DNA from: Phycisphaerales bacterium
GTDB taxonomy: Bacteria > Planctomycetota > Phycisphaerae > Phycisphaerales > UBA1924
NCBI GenBank assembly: GCA_905339235.1
Contig: CAJPFG010000031.1
Location: forward strand, 62,001-126,000
Direction of reading: 5' to 3'
DNA: 64,000 nt
The notes below the pieces were generated by a model that was given only the letters and a program-made list of their open reading frames with translations, ran no database searches and was not told the origin of the DNA. Of this stretch, positions 18,457 to 27,290 are shown piece after piece (the stretch's first letter is position 1; the number at the start of each line of letters is the position of its first letter). The position numbers were made by a program, and so were the translations under genes.

Positions 18457-19764
18457 GTGTCTGCCATCGCGTTGCCGCCCAAACTGCCACTGCACTTGCT
18501 CCTCACCCACATCCTGGGCGTGGCATTGCTGCAATCCACGTCCATGGCGGTCTGGTTCGTCTTTCCCATTCTTGCTCGCAAGCGTTTCGAGGCCAACGAC
18601 TGGCAAACGCTCATCATCACCGCCAGTTCCAGCGTCCTCTTCGCGCTCTCGATCTTCTGGAACGACCTTTTCTCACGCCGCTCGTTCGCAAAGTACCTCC
18701 TCACGTGGTGGGCGGTGACGTGCCTTCCCCTCGCGGCATGCGCCTTCGCTTGGGACTACTGGTCGCTGCTGATTCCGTACTTCATCTCCTGCCTCGGGGT
18801 CGCAGGGGCAACCCCCGCCCTGGGCGACCTGCTCAAGTCCCTCTACCCCGACGCCACGCGGGGCCGCGCCTACAGCCTGATGTGGGGCGTGTCGATGGTG
18901 TTCGGCGCACTGTTCGGCCTGGGCGTCGGGCGGTGGCTGAAGCATGACGAGAACGCGTTCCGCTATTACCTTCCGCTGGCCGCGGCCTTGCAACTGGCCG
19001 GCGCGGGCGTGTGCATCTGGCTGGCGGAAGCCGCGGGCCACAACGCCAAGCGCGAACTTGTCGCGGATCGGGGCCAGTCGCTCTGGTCGCGCGTGGTTGA
19101 GCCGGTGACGCACGCGAAGGAGGTTCTGAAGGCCGATCCGATCTTCGCCCGCTACGAGGCCGCGTACATGACGTACGGGATCGGCTGGATGATCGCCTTC
19201 GCGCTGCTGCCGATGCTGATCACGGACAAACTGCATCTGGACTACGACGCCGCGACCGCGTCCACGCAGACTTCGTACCTCCTGGCGCTTGTAGTGTTCC
19301 TGTTGCCCGCGGGGTGGCTGATGGACAGGCTCGGGGCGGTGCGCAGCACGGGTATCTCCTTCGCGATGCTGAGCGTGTACCCGCTGCTGTATCTCTGGGC
19401 GTCGGATTCGGGTGAACTCGCGATCGCCAGCCTCGTGTACGGCGTCGCGCACGCCGGCGCGAGCGTGGGCTGGATGCTCGGGCCCGTCGCCCTCGCCCCG
19501 ACTCCCGGCAAGGTCCCGCAATACGTCGCCATTCACGCGACGCTGGTGGGCGTGCGTGGGAAACTGTTCCAGGGGCTTGGTGTTGGTTTGTACATGCTGC
19601 TCAAGGGCACTGGCGTGCCCGAGATTATCCGCGGGTTTCCGATCCCGCTGATCATCGCGTCGGCCGCGTATGTCTGGTCGGCGGTGCAGATGTTCCAACT
19701 CCACGCCCGCATGGAACGCACCCGCCGGGGGGATGCGATTGTTGTGGAGCGGGCGGTGAAGTAG
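18457..19764 (+). CDS. Major facilitator superfamily transporter
   Basis: Predicted 435 residues with about twelve hydrophobic segments, the usual size of an MFS permease. The loop between helices 2 and 3 has basic residues (FSRRSFAKYLL), and LKSLYPDATRGRAYSLMWGVSMVFGALFG contains the MFS helix 5-like motif. GWLMDRLGAVRSTG is the second A-type motif between helices 8 and 9. Substrate unknown. ATG 18412 is in frame, but GTG 18457 puts helix 1 right at the N-terminus and lies 7 bases after a TACGCT box (18444-18449). Sixty-odd bases separate it from the glycosylase gene; a shared transcript is possible. Confidence 0.8.
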   Translation: MSAIALPPKLPLHLLLTHILGVALLQSTSMAVWFVFPILARKRFEANDWQTLIITASSSVLFALSIFWNDLFSRRSFAKYLLTWWAVTCLPLAACAFAWDYWSLLIPYFISCLGVAGATPALGDLLKSLYPDATRGRAYSLMWGVSMVFGALFGLGVGRWLKHDENAFRYYLPLAAALQLAGAGVCIWLAEAAGHNAKRELVADRGQSLWSRVVEPVTHAKEVLKADPIFARYEAAYMTYGIGWMIAFALLPMLITDKLHLDYDAATASTQTSYLLALVVFLLPAGWLMDRLGAVRSTGISFAMLSVYPLLYLWASDSGELAIASLVYGVAHAGASVGWMLGPVALAPTPGKVPQYVAIHATLVGVRGKLFQGLGVGLYMLLKGTGVPEIIRGFPIPLIIASAAYVWSAVQMFQLHARMERTRRGDAIVVERAVK

Positions 19765-19774
19765 CCGGAGTTCG

Positions 19775-21358
19775 TCACGAACCCAACAGGCGGTACACCG
19801 GGAAAGTTTCGCCGGCCTTCATCCAGGGATCGAAGAAGTTCCAGGTGGTCAGGCCGTCCTCGGACTCGGGCTCAAGGAGATACACGATCAGGTTGCTCAG
19901 GGGCTGTCGGGTGCTGACGTACCAGTCTCCCTCGCCGATCAGCATCTCTCGCACGGCCGCCGTCGCCTCGGCTCGGACGAGCGAGTGCCCCTGAAACAGC
20001 CTGCTCTCCGGTGTGGCGCCGGTGATGGTGTACACCTCGACCTGCTTGGTCCGGGGTTTGGTGACGCGTTCGACCCTGATTCCGTGCTGCGTCAGTTTTT
20101 CGATCACGGGCGTAAGCCGATCGTCTTTCGGCAGGTAGTAGACGCTCGGGCGTTTCACCCGTTTCTCGGCTTCGAAGCAATCCACAAGCCGCACGCCCGG
20201 GTAGTCCTTGGGCACTCCGGTGCTGATGCGTTTTCCGTCCTTGACCTCTTCGTCGTACCCAAGGATCGTGTGCTCTCCCGGGCATGGAACGAGTTTCGCC
20301 CGGATGACGACTTCGTCGGGGTCGCCCTGTCTGCCGCGGGCGTCGGCGCCGGATATCAGGCGCCGCACCGCCGCGCGGTTTTGCGCCGCCCAGTTGAGCG
20401 TGGCGCGCACGAAGTCGCGGGTTCGAAGGACGCGCTCCTCGAACGGCGCGTAGGTGTAGGCCTCGCTCAGCACGCTCAGACGGCCGCGCAGGCCGACGTA
20501 AGTCGTTCCGAATCGGCCCTCCGCCGGAAACGTGCCCCATTGCCCGCGGTCGTCCGGGTTTTCGGCAAAGACTCCGCCGCCGAACGAGCCGTAGTAGAAC
20601 GTGGGAGACCCACTCAGCGCGGTGTAGCCCCTGGCGACCTCCGGCAGAAAGGTCGAATGGACGTACTCGCGCAGCGACGAGTCGCCCGAGAGCGATTTCG
20701 GCCCGGCGTACGAGATGATGTACCGGTGGTACGACCCGTTGGTCGTGTGCGTGTCGATGAACACGTCCGGGTCCCACTCGTTGAAGAAGCGGATCAGGCC
20801 GGCTGTCTCGGGGGCTTCGATCTTCACGAAGTCGCGGTTGAGATCCAGGCCCATCGCGTTCTCGCGGATCCCCATCCCCTGCTCGGGGCCGTTCTGCGTC
20901 GGACGGTTGTTCCCGAAGCGTTCATTCCCGTCCGCGTTGTAGATGGGAGCGATCGCAAAGACGGCTTGCCGCAGGATCTCCCCGTCGCCCTCGAGGATCT
21001 CGCGCACCAGCATCGGCAGCGCTTCCTTGCCGCATACTTCGCCCGCGTGGATGTTCCCGATTGCCAGGACCAGGACTCGGCCGTCGCGCTTCACCAGGTC
21101 ACGGGCCGCGGCGGCCGAGGAGACCGGCGGATCGCTCAGGATGACCAACGGCAACTCGCGCCCTTCGTGCGACGTGCCCAGGGAAGCCCGTGCGGCGCGG
21201 GGGTCCTTGGCGGCGAGGGCATCGAGCAGGGACACGACATCGGCATGCCGCGCCGTGGCTTTGTAGCCCGACTGTTCGGCGGTGGTGAGCAGGGAGGAGC
21301 CGGGCTGGGCGCACGCGGCCGAGGCCGCGGCGGTGAGAATCAAGGTGAATCGCTTCAT
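19775..21358 (-). CDS. M14-family zinc carboxypeptidase, secreted
   Basis: Predicted 527 residues. The N-terminus (MKRFTLILTAAASAAC) is a signal peptide with a possible lipobox Cys16. The M14 metal site is complete: His104-x2-Glu107 in NIHAGEVCGKEAL and His204 in FIDTHTTNGSYH. LDLNRDF supplies the substrate-binding Arg, and RLSVLSEAYTY has the general-base Glu. The protein should cleave C-terminal residues from peptides or peptidoglycan stems outside the cytoplasm. The C-terminal ~180 residues are a beta-rich extension not needed for catalysis. A TAGTCT hexamer (21370-21365) ends 6 bases before the ATG, and GGGAGG fills the gap. Confidence 0.87.
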   Translation of the reverse strand: MKRFTLILTAAASAACAQPGSSLLTTAEQSGYKATARHADVVSLLDALAAKDPRAARASLGTSHEGRELPLVILSDPPVSSAAAARDLVKRDGRVLVLAIGNIHAGEVCGKEALPMLVREILEGDGEILRQAVFAIAPIYNADGNERFGNNRPTQNGPEQGMGIRENAMGLDLNRDFVKIEAPETAGLIRFFNEWDPDVFIDTHTTNGSYHRYIISYAGPKSLSGDSSLREYVHSTFLPEVARGYTALSGSPTFYYGSFGGGVFAENPDDRGQWGTFPAEGRFGTTYVGLRGRLSVLSEAYTYAPFEERVLRTRDFVRATLNWAAQNRAAVRRLISGADARGRQGDPDEVVIRAKLVPCPGEHTILGYDEEVKDGKRISTGVPKDYPGVRLVDCFEAEKRVKRPSVYYLPKDDRLTPVIEKLTQHGIRVERVTKPRTKQVEVYTITGATPESRLFQGHSLVRAEATAAVREMLIGEGDWYVSTRQPLSNLIVYLLEPESEDGLTTWNFFDPWMKAGETFPVYRLLGS

Positions 21359-21455
21359 CCTCCCAGACTACCAAGTCTGCGAGCATTTGAGGATGCCCCA
21401 AACGGGCAACGGCCAGGCCCGAGGGCCCGGCGATTCATCCAGGTGGTTATCCGGT

Positions 21456-21899
21456 TCACTTCCCTCGGCGGCTTCGCGAGCGGTTGGAGAAGCCTCCGAC
21501 CTGCTTCTCCAGTCCGTTGACGTGCGATTCGAGGGTTTCGAGCAGTCCGTCCATCTCGGTGGGCTGACGAGGAACCGGTGTATCGGAGCGTTCACGATCC
21601 ATTAAACCCTCGCCAAGGATCAGCCACCGAACTGAGACCGCGAACCGTTCGGCGACCGCGGCCACGAAGTCCACGGAGGGTCGGTGGCCGCGTCGGAGAT
21701 AGCGGCGGACCGTCTCGGCTTCCCAGCCGGTCCGCTTGGCGATCTCGGCCATGGTGTGGCCGGCGCACGCGACACCGATGCGAAGGCTGACGGCGTGCAT
21801 GTGACTCTTGGCTTCCGTGAGCGTTGACTGTGGCTCGCCGGGGTCGTAACTCGGGGGCAAGCGGAGCACGGCGGGCCTGCGGCTTCGACGTGCTTTCAT
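21456..21899 (-). CDS. Helix-turn-helix DNA-binding regulator
   Basis: Predicted 147 residues. The central part HTMAEIAKRTGWEAETVRRYLRRG is a helix-turn-helix of the Cro/C1 type, and FAVSVRWLILGEGLMD is the usual following element of the XRE family (SxxWLxxGEG). The N-terminal ~35 residues are basic and Pro-rich, and the C-terminus (GLLETLESHVNGLEKQVGG) may be a coiled coil for dimerisation. Its ATG overlaps the stop of the upstream secreted-protein gene (ATGA at 21896-21899), so the two form an operon. A start at the internal Met before HAVSLRIG is possible. Confidence 0.75.
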   Translation of the reverse strand: MKARRSRRPAVLRLPPSYDPGEPQSTLTEAKSHMHAVSLRIGVACAGHTMAEIAKRTGWEAETVRRYLRRGHRPSVDFVAAVAERFAVSVRWLILGEGLMDRERSDTPVPRQPTEMDGLLETLESHVNGLEKQVGGFSNRSRSRRGK

Positions 21900-22366
21900 C
21901 GCAGCCCCTCCTCGAGCTCCGCACGCATCTCGGCAAGCGTAGAGGCAAGGTCCGACTCGATGCCGCTGCTGAGCAATCCGGGATTGGTCTGGATCCACTT
22001 TTCCGTCTGATCCACGATTCCGATGCCCGTGTAGAGGTCATCCTGAGTCAGTCCGGGGTTGATTCCGGAGAGGTGGTAGGTGGCCATTCGGATGACGGCC
22101 AACTGTTCGACCTGCGCCAGAGTCACTTCTGAAGTTGATGCCCCGACACAGGGGACGATGAAGCAGATCATGTCGAGCAACTCCTGAAGTCGCTCGATTG
22201 GGCTGATCGCATCCGGGAATTGTCCCGGTCCGGCCATCTCCACCGATGAACACGCACCCTCTTGCGATTGAGGGGTTGCCACCCCCGACTGAATCGTTCC
22301 ACCCAATGCCAACAAAACGGTTGCAAGGCTCAGGAATCTGGTACTATTCTGCCGCAGCGCCGCCAT
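21896..22366 (-). CDS. Secreted protein of unknown function
   Basis: Predicted 156 residues. MAALRQNSTRFLSLATVLLALGGTIQSGVA is a signal peptide. The mature part has three or four cysteines (EGACSS, DMICFIVPCVG) and ends in a helical stretch (LASTLAEMRAELEEGLR). I do not recognise the family. GGAGG lies 8 bases before the ATG. The gene is translationally coupled to a helix-turn-helix regulator and is divergent from an ECF sigma/kinase pair, so it may be a sensed or regulated envelope factor; this is an inference from position only. The open frame upstream of 22366 has no protein-like composition. Confidence 0.62.
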   Translation of the reverse strand: MAALRQNSTRFLSLATVLLALGGTIQSGVATPQSQEGACSSVEMAGPGQFPDAISPIERLQELLDMICFIVPCVGASTSEVTLAQVEQLAVIRMATYHLSGINPGLTQDDLYTGIGIVDQTEKWIQTNPGLLSSGIESDLASTLAEMRAELEEGLR

Positions 22367-22500
22367 ACTTGGACCTCCATGTGCCCTTGGGTTTTCTGTC
22401 CCGGGCTGAGGTCTGGGCGTTCGGGCCTTGGGTCGTGTGACTGAAATCCAGAAAATTGTGTGGCGAATCTTTACCCGCACAGATGCCAACCGGAGCGGCC

Positions 22501-23133
22501 ATGACGGATTCACCGACAACAGACGGATCTCCCGCGTATTCACGGAATTCAGAGAGCACGGGGCCAGTACATTTGCTGGTGACTCGCATCCGAGGCGGAG
22601 ATCGGAGTGCGGCTGCGGCTTTTCTCGTTCAGCACGAGGGGCAGATCCGCCGTCGATACCGGCAGCGTTTGGGGCGAGCGATGCGCCGAATGGTGGACTC
22701 GCAGGATCTGTTCTCGACAATCGCACGCCGACTCGACACGCTTGTTCGAACGGGAGAAGTGCTCGCGCTCAACGAACGACAGATGTGGGCGCTGGTGTTC
22801 AAGATTGGGGATAATGCGCTGATCGACAAGGCCAGGGTCATGCAGCGTCTTGAGAGAGTTGAGGGCCCGGATTCGGACGTGGCGTATGAGTGGCGTTGCA
22901 GGCTGGCCCGGGCCGAGCGGGCGATTCCGGGAGGCGCAGAATCCGAGATCGACGGCATGCTCTCGCGGCTTGACGACCGTGTTGACCGGCAGATTCTCTC
23001 GCACTGGCTCCTGGGAACCGACCACGCCGCGATCGCCGAAGAGTTGGAGATGACAACGGACGCCGTTCGAAAGCGCTGGGAACGGATTCGTTCCCATCTG
23101 CGTTCGGTCTCCGTCCCATCGGAGGTGCACTGA
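22501..23133 (+). CDS. ECF-type RNA polymerase sigma factor
   Basis: Predicted 210 residues. After an N-terminal ~20-residue tail, region 2 is recognisable from LVTRIRGGDRSAAAAFLVQHEGQIRRRYRQRL to DSQDLFSTIARRL (the DxxDxxxxxF type -10 recognition helix). Region 4 is ILSHWLLGTDHAAIAEELEMTTDAVRKRWERIRSHL in overlapping parts, a clear helix-turn-helix for the -35 element. No anti-sigma factor gene is adjacent; the stop overlaps the start of a Ser/Thr kinase gene by one base (TGATG). Pairing of ECF factors with kinases is a known planctomycete trait. ATG 22501 is preferred; ATG 22483 would add six residues. Confidence 0.83.
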   Translation: MTDSPTTDGSPAYSRNSESTGPVHLLVTRIRGGDRSAAAAFLVQHEGQIRRRYRQRLGRAMRRMVDSQDLFSTIARRLDTLVRTGEVLALNERQMWALVFKIGDNALIDKARVMQRLERVEGPDSDVAYEWRCRLARAERAIPGGAESEIDGMLSRLDDRVDRQILSHWLLGTDHAAIAEELEMTTDAVRKRWERIRSHLRSVSVPSEVH

Positions 23134-25154
23134 TGGTTTCGAACCGGATTTTCGCTGCGGCGGGTGGGACGGATTCAAGTCTGAGCGCGGTGCAGTGCTT
23201 GGAATCCGCGGCCCGACTCTCGGACGAGGAACTGGCCGACGTCATCGTGGACGTGGCGTCCCGCGTGAACGACCTGGAGTTGCGGACATTCCTTCATGCT
23301 GTACCGGGGCTTGAACGACGGGCCGTTCCCCTCGATGCGGCAATCGAGATGTCCCTGAAGACGCTATACCGACGCGGGCTGACTCCCGCGCAGGCTTGCG
23401 ACTCGCTGGCTCTCGAGTTTCCAGAACTTGCGGGCGCGGTGCGAACCGCCTATGCCTTGAACGAAGCAATGTGCAGCACGGGCTCACTTGCGGCCAAAAT
23501 GGCCCCCGCGGGATTGACCCTGCCCTGCGTACTCGGACCGAGTTTGTCCGATGGTCGGCCCCGGTATGAACTTCACCAGTCGCTCGGCCAGGGTTCGCAG
23601 GGATCGGTCTACCTTGCCGTAGATCGTGCGTTGTCCGACTCCAGTCATCCGGCCTGGGTCGCCATCAAGCAGGTGCACGGTTCGACCATCGGCTTTCCTC
23701 ACGACGAAACGCAGGAGGCGGTACGAGCGCGTCGGGTGCTTCATCCCAACGTCGTCAGGGCGCTTGATCGGTTTGTGGCCCCAAGCGGTGCGACGTTTCA
23801 TGTCTTCGAATACGTGCGAGGCGGCTCGCTCGATTCCTGGAAACGCCGGACCACAGGCGCGGTTCCGCCGTCGGTCGCGGCCCGGATCGTTGTATCCGTT
23901 GCGCGGGGTGTTCAGGCGGCGCACAACGCGCGGATCATCCACCGCGACATCAAGCCTTCCAATATTCTCATCACCGAGGACGGGGTGCCCAAAGTTACGG
24001 ACTTTGGAGTCGCCGTTCCCTCTGTGAGCCAACCCGGTTCTCAACGATTTGGAAGCCTGGCGTTCGTCGCGCCGGAGCAGTACCGCATTGAGCCTGATGC
24101 GGTGAGCGCTACCGCAGACGTATACGGCCTGGGCGGAGTGCTCTACTGGCTGCTGACGGGGGCTCATCCGAATGGCGAAACGCCGCAGCAGGCGATCGAG
24201 AACCTGACGATCCCAGACCGCGTGGCACCAAGCCCATCATTCACCCGCAAGGACGTTGATTCGGACCTCAATGCGATCTGCCGGCGGGCATTGGCCACGC
24301 AACCCGGTGATCGGTATGCCTCACCGGATGCGCTTGCCAACGACCTGGAGTTGTGGCTGTCTCGCGAACCCCTGCTGTGGAACAAGCCCAGCCGATTGCG
24401 ACGGGCGCGATTGCTCTTCCTTCGGTCTCCGATTCTGACCACAGTTTCCGCCGCCGCGGCACTGATAGCGCTTGTGGCGGTCGTGTGGGGCGGTTATGCC
24501 GTCGGGGACGCCAAAGCGCAGCGCGCGAAAACCGCGCTCGAGGAAGCGACGCGATCAAATCAACGCCGGCTGGAGTTGAATGACCGATCCAAGGGACTGG
24601 ATGGGCTAATCAAGTATGTTCTGAACCCGGAGCCGAAGGACGACGCGGCGGCAGGGTGGACGAACTCCGTGACCTTCCTGGAGGCCGTTCTTGGGCCGCG
24701 AGTATTGCCCACAAACGAGGATTCGGTCGAACTGTGGAAGCGGCGCATCGACATTGTCGGTGGCATCGTCGAGAAGGCGCGACAGGAAGGTCGATCAAAC
24801 GAGTTTGAGCCCCTGCTGTGGGAAGGAGCGTTGTGCGTCTGGCTGATGCAGGCGGATCGGTCCGTCGAGGCTCTACCTCGCATCGACAGCCTGCGAGATC
24901 GCTGGAGCACAAAGCTCGAGCCCAATGACCCATGGCTGTTGGAACTCGAGAGCATGCGCTGGTGCGCGCTGTCCATGACACCGATGTCCTCGGAGGAGCA
25001 ACCGGTCGAGGCGCGACTCGCCGCGCTCGAGAAGGCAGACACGATGTCCCAGCAGTTACCTCTCCGGCCGCCGTCCCTGAGGCTTCTCATCAAACAGTCG
25101 CGGGCCGCGCTCGAGAATCAGGCGAAGGCCGTAAAGGCCGACGCCGGCTCATGA
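23133..25154 (+). CDS. Membrane-anchored Ser/Thr protein kinase
   Basis: Predicted 673 residues. Residues ~1-140 are a helical N-terminal region of unknown role. The kinase domain spans ~145-415: Gly loop LGQGSQGSVYLA, catalytic Lys in WVAIKQV (~178), HRDIKPSN (~268), DFG in VTDFGVAVP, and APEQY. A basic juxtamembrane segment (KPSRLRRARLLFLR) leads into one membrane helix (~430-455, TTVSAAAALIALVAVVWGGY), and the C-terminal ~210 residues form a helical domain that may lie outside the cytoplasm. It phosphorylates Ser/Thr and most likely controls the overlapping ECF sigma factor, which has no anti-sigma partner here. Confidence 0.88.
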   Translation: MVSNRIFAAAGGTDSSLSAVQCLESAARLSDEELADVIVDVASRVNDLELRTFLHAVPGLERRAVPLDAAIEMSLKTLYRRGLTPAQACDSLALEFPELAGAVRTAYALNEAMCSTGSLAAKMAPAGLTLPCVLGPSLSDGRPRYELHQSLGQGSQGSVYLAVDRALSDSSHPAWVAIKQVHGSTIGFPHDETQEAVRARRVLHPNVVRALDRFVAPSGATFHVFEYVRGGSLDSWKRRTTGAVPPSVAARIVVSVARGVQAAHNARIIHRDIKPSNILITEDGVPKVTDFGVAVPSVSQPGSQRFGSLAFVAPEQYRIEPDAVSATADVYGLGGVLYWLLTGAHPNGETPQQAIENLTIPDRVAPSPSFTRKDVDSDLNAICRRALATQPGDRYASPDALANDLELWLSREPLLWNKPSRLRRARLLFLRSPILTTVSAAAALIALVAVVWGGYAVGDAKAQRAKTALEEATRSNQRRLELNDRSKGLDGLIKYVLNPEPKDDAAAGWTNSVTFLEAVLGPRVLPTNEDSVELWKRRIDIVGGIVEKARQEGRSNEFEPLLWEGALCVWLMQADRSVEALPRIDSLRDRWSTKLEPNDPWLLELESMRWCALSMTPMSSEEQPVEARLAALEKADTMSQQLPLRPPSLRLLIKQSRAALENQAKAVKADAGS

Positions 25155-25169
25155 GAACGGTGATCGAAG

Positions 25170-25242
25170 TGGAGCGGAGGAGAGTCGAACTCCCGACCTC
25201 ATCATTGCGAACGATGCGCTCTACCAACTGAGCTACCGCCCC
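25170..25242 (-). tRNA. tRNA-Ala (anticodon CGC)
   Basis: Reading the minus strand from 25242, the acceptor GGGGCGG pairs with CCGCTCC, including a G3-U70 wobble pair, the identity mark of alanine tRNA. D-arm GCTC-AGTTGGTA-GAGC, anticodon stem CATCG/TGATG with loop TTCGCAA (anticodon CGC), and T-arm with TTCGACT loop are all present. The discriminator is A at 25170. The 3' CCA is not encoded. Confidence 0.93.
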
Positions 25243-25420
25243 GGGATCGCCCGCGTGCGGGACGCGGGGTGAGAGTGTAGACGCCCGCGCTCGAAAAGTC
25301 AGATCTTGCGAGGCTCGGCGTGCGCCGGTCCGCTTCAGCGCCGCCGCTCGGCGTCCTTCGCCGCCCACACCGCCCTCGCATGCCTCATGGTGGACACCGC
25401 CCGTGGCCGGGGCTATTGTC

Positions 25421-25444
25421 TTGTTGATACTGCATTCTCAACAA
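25421..25444. promoter_or_regulatory. Palindrome at the znuA promoter, candidate metalloregulator operator
   Basis: TTGTTGA (25421-25427) and TCAACAA (25438-25444) are perfect inverted repeats with 10 bases between them, and the inner TGA...TCA resembles the frame of Fur-family (Zur) boxes. The element ends 12 bases before the znuA ATG and would overlap the promoter. No regulator gene is present in the window. Confidence 0.5.
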
Positions 25445-25456
25445 CCGTCCGCCGCC

Positions 25457-26401
25457 ATGACGCTCCGACTCACGACCATCCGCCTTGCACTCTTCGTCGG
25501 CGCGCTGATCGCTGCGTTCGCGAGTTTCGCGCTCGGGCAGCGCGGCCAGACGGCGCCGCTGAATGTGGTGGTCACCGTCGCGCCCCTTCGCGGCATCATC
25601 GAGCCACTGCTCCCACCGGGAAGCAAGATCACCATCCTGATGCCGCCCGGCCGCAGCGAGCATGGCTACGAGTTCTCCAGCCAGGATCTCAGCACGATCG
25701 CCAAGTCCGACCTGGTCTTTTATGTCGGCTTGGGGCTTGAGCCGCGCTTGGAGCAGGCGCTCAAGAAGGAGGAACCGCAATCCAAGCGCATCGAGATCTG
25801 CTTCGCCACCGCGCTTGGGATCAAGTCCGACGGCCATGAAGACCACGACGAAGAGCCCGGAGACGACCACGACACCCACGACCACGCGATCGACCAGCAC
25901 CTGTGGCTTGATCCCGTGCTGGTCAAGCGGGTTGTTCCGCATCTGGGCAAGGCCGTGAAGAACGCGGTTGTCGCCACGGGCGGCGCCGAGGTCTCCGCCG
26001 AGACGGATAAGCGGGCGCAGGATCTCGCGGCGCGGGTCGCCGGGGTCGATGAGGCGTGGCGGGCCCGACTGGAGCCCTTCAAAGGCCGCGCCATCGTGAC
26101 CCATCACAACGCGTTTCCGCGACCGGCGCAGCGGTACGGGCTGCGTATCGCTGCGGTGATTCGCGGGCTGGAGAATGCGGAGCCTACGGCCGCGAAAATC
26201 GAGGGAGTTGTCCGGGCCATCCGCGAGGAGAAGGTGGCTGCGATCTTCGTCGAGCCGCAATACAACGCGCGTCTGGCCGAGCGTATCGCCCGGGAGGCGC
26301 AGGTCAAAGTCGCCCGGATCGACCCGATTGGCGATGGCGATTGGTTCAGTTTGATGGAGCAGAACCTCGAATCCCTGGTCACGAACCTCGGCACGAAGTG
26401 A
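25457..26401 (+). CDS. znuA: Zinc/manganese ABC transporter substrate-binding protein
   Basis: Predicted 314 residues with signal peptide ending SFALG. Cluster A-I binding protein: PLRGIIEPLLPPGSKITILMPPG carries the family start, GYEFSSQDLSTIAKSDLVFYVGLGLE follows, and the His-rich acidic loop GHEDHDEEPGDDHDTHDHA marks zinc-type (ZnuA) members. HLWLDPV, VTHHNAF and IFVEPQYN hold the remaining metal ligands. It captures the metal in the periplasm for the permease encoded by the next two genes. ATG 25457 gives a standard signal peptide; the longer frame from 25403 does not. Confidence 0.87.
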   Translation: MTLRLTTIRLALFVGALIAAFASFALGQRGQTAPLNVVVTVAPLRGIIEPLLPPGSKITILMPPGRSEHGYEFSSQDLSTIAKSDLVFYVGLGLEPRLEQALKKEEPQSKRIEICFATALGIKSDGHEDHDEEPGDDHDTHDHAIDQHLWLDPVLVKRVVPHLGKAVKNAVVATGGAEVSAETDKRAQDLAARVAGVDEAWRARLEPFKGRAIVTHHNAFPRPAQRYGLRIAAVIRGLENAEPTAAKIEGVVRAIREEKVAAIFVEPQYNARLAERIAREAQVKVARIDPIGDGDWFSLMEQNLESLVTNLGTK

Positions 26402-26427
26402 CGCCGTTGGGTTATTCTGGGAATCCC

Positions 26428-27261
26428 ATGGCGACCCCGGCCGTCGAATACCGCGACGTTTCATACGCCTACCCGGCCCGCGGTGACAGCGGCTCGCCGC
26501 GACCGGTGCTGGAGCATGTCACGCTAACGGTCAACGAGGGCGAGCGGCTCGGAGTGCTGGGGCCCAACGGAGGGGGCAAGTCCACGCTCCTCAAACTCAC
26601 GCTCGGGCTGCTTCGGGGGGCGTCGGGCGAAATCCGGGTGTTCGGGCTGTCACCGGACCGCGCGGTGCGCGAAGGACTGGTTGGCTACGTCCCTCAGCGG
26701 CCGGACTGCGAACTGGCCTTCCCGATCTCGGCTCGCCAGGTCGTGGAGATGGGCCCCGCGCTGGCGCTGCCCGCATGGAAGAGACTGAGCGCCGACCATC
26801 GCGCGGCCGTGGAGCGCGGTCTACACGTCGTTGGCGCCTCGTCGTTCGCGGATCGCCCCATCGGGCACCTTTCGGGCGGGCAGTTTCAGCGCGTGATGAT
26901 CGCCCGTGCGCTGGCCGCGAGCCCGCGGCTGCTGCTTCTCGACGAGCCGACGGTGGGGATCGACGTGTCCGGGCAGCAGCAGTTCGCTGATTTGTTGAAG
27001 CGACTGCACGACGAACTGAAACTCACGGTAATCGTCGTAAGCCATGACATCCGAACCGTCGCCGCGGGCTGCGATCGCATTGCATGCCTCAGCCGTACCT
27101 TGCACAGCCACGTGGCCCCCGAGGGGCTAACCCCGGCGGTGCTCGCGGAGGTATTTCGCCATGACGTTGCGGGCATTTTCGGCGAGGTGCACGTGGATGC
27201 CCATGCCGCCGCGGCCTGCAAGGACCCCTCCCACCACCATCACCCGGGAGGTGGGCACTGA
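26428..27261 (+). CDS. znuC: Zinc/manganese ABC transporter ATP-binding protein
   Basis: Predicted 277 residues. Walker A is GPNGGGKST, the Q-loop is YVPQRPDCE, the signature is HLSGGQFQRVMIARAL, Walker B is LLLLDEPTVGID, and the switch His is in VIVVSHD. This is the full set of an ABC importer ATPase of the ZnuC/MntB group. The C-terminus is His-rich (PSHHHHPGGGH), which may bind metal. It starts 26 bases after znuA. TATTCT (26413-26418) ends 9 bases before the ATG, so an internal promoter is possible. Its stop overlaps the open frame of znuB. Confidence 0.9.
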   Translation: MATPAVEYRDVSYAYPARGDSGSPRPVLEHVTLTVNEGERLGVLGPNGGGKSTLLKLTLGLLRGASGEIRVFGLSPDRAVREGLVGYVPQRPDCELAFPISARQVVEMGPALALPAWKRLSADHRAAVERGLHVVGASSFADRPIGHLSGGQFQRVMIARALAASPRLLLLDEPTVGIDVSGQQQFADLLKRLHDELKLTVIVVSHDIRTVAAGCDRIACLSRTLHSHVAPEGLTPAVLAEVFRHDVAGIFGEVHVDAHAAAACKDPSHHHHPGGGH

Positions 27262-27290
27262 ATACGTGGCACTATCTCACGGACCCGAGT

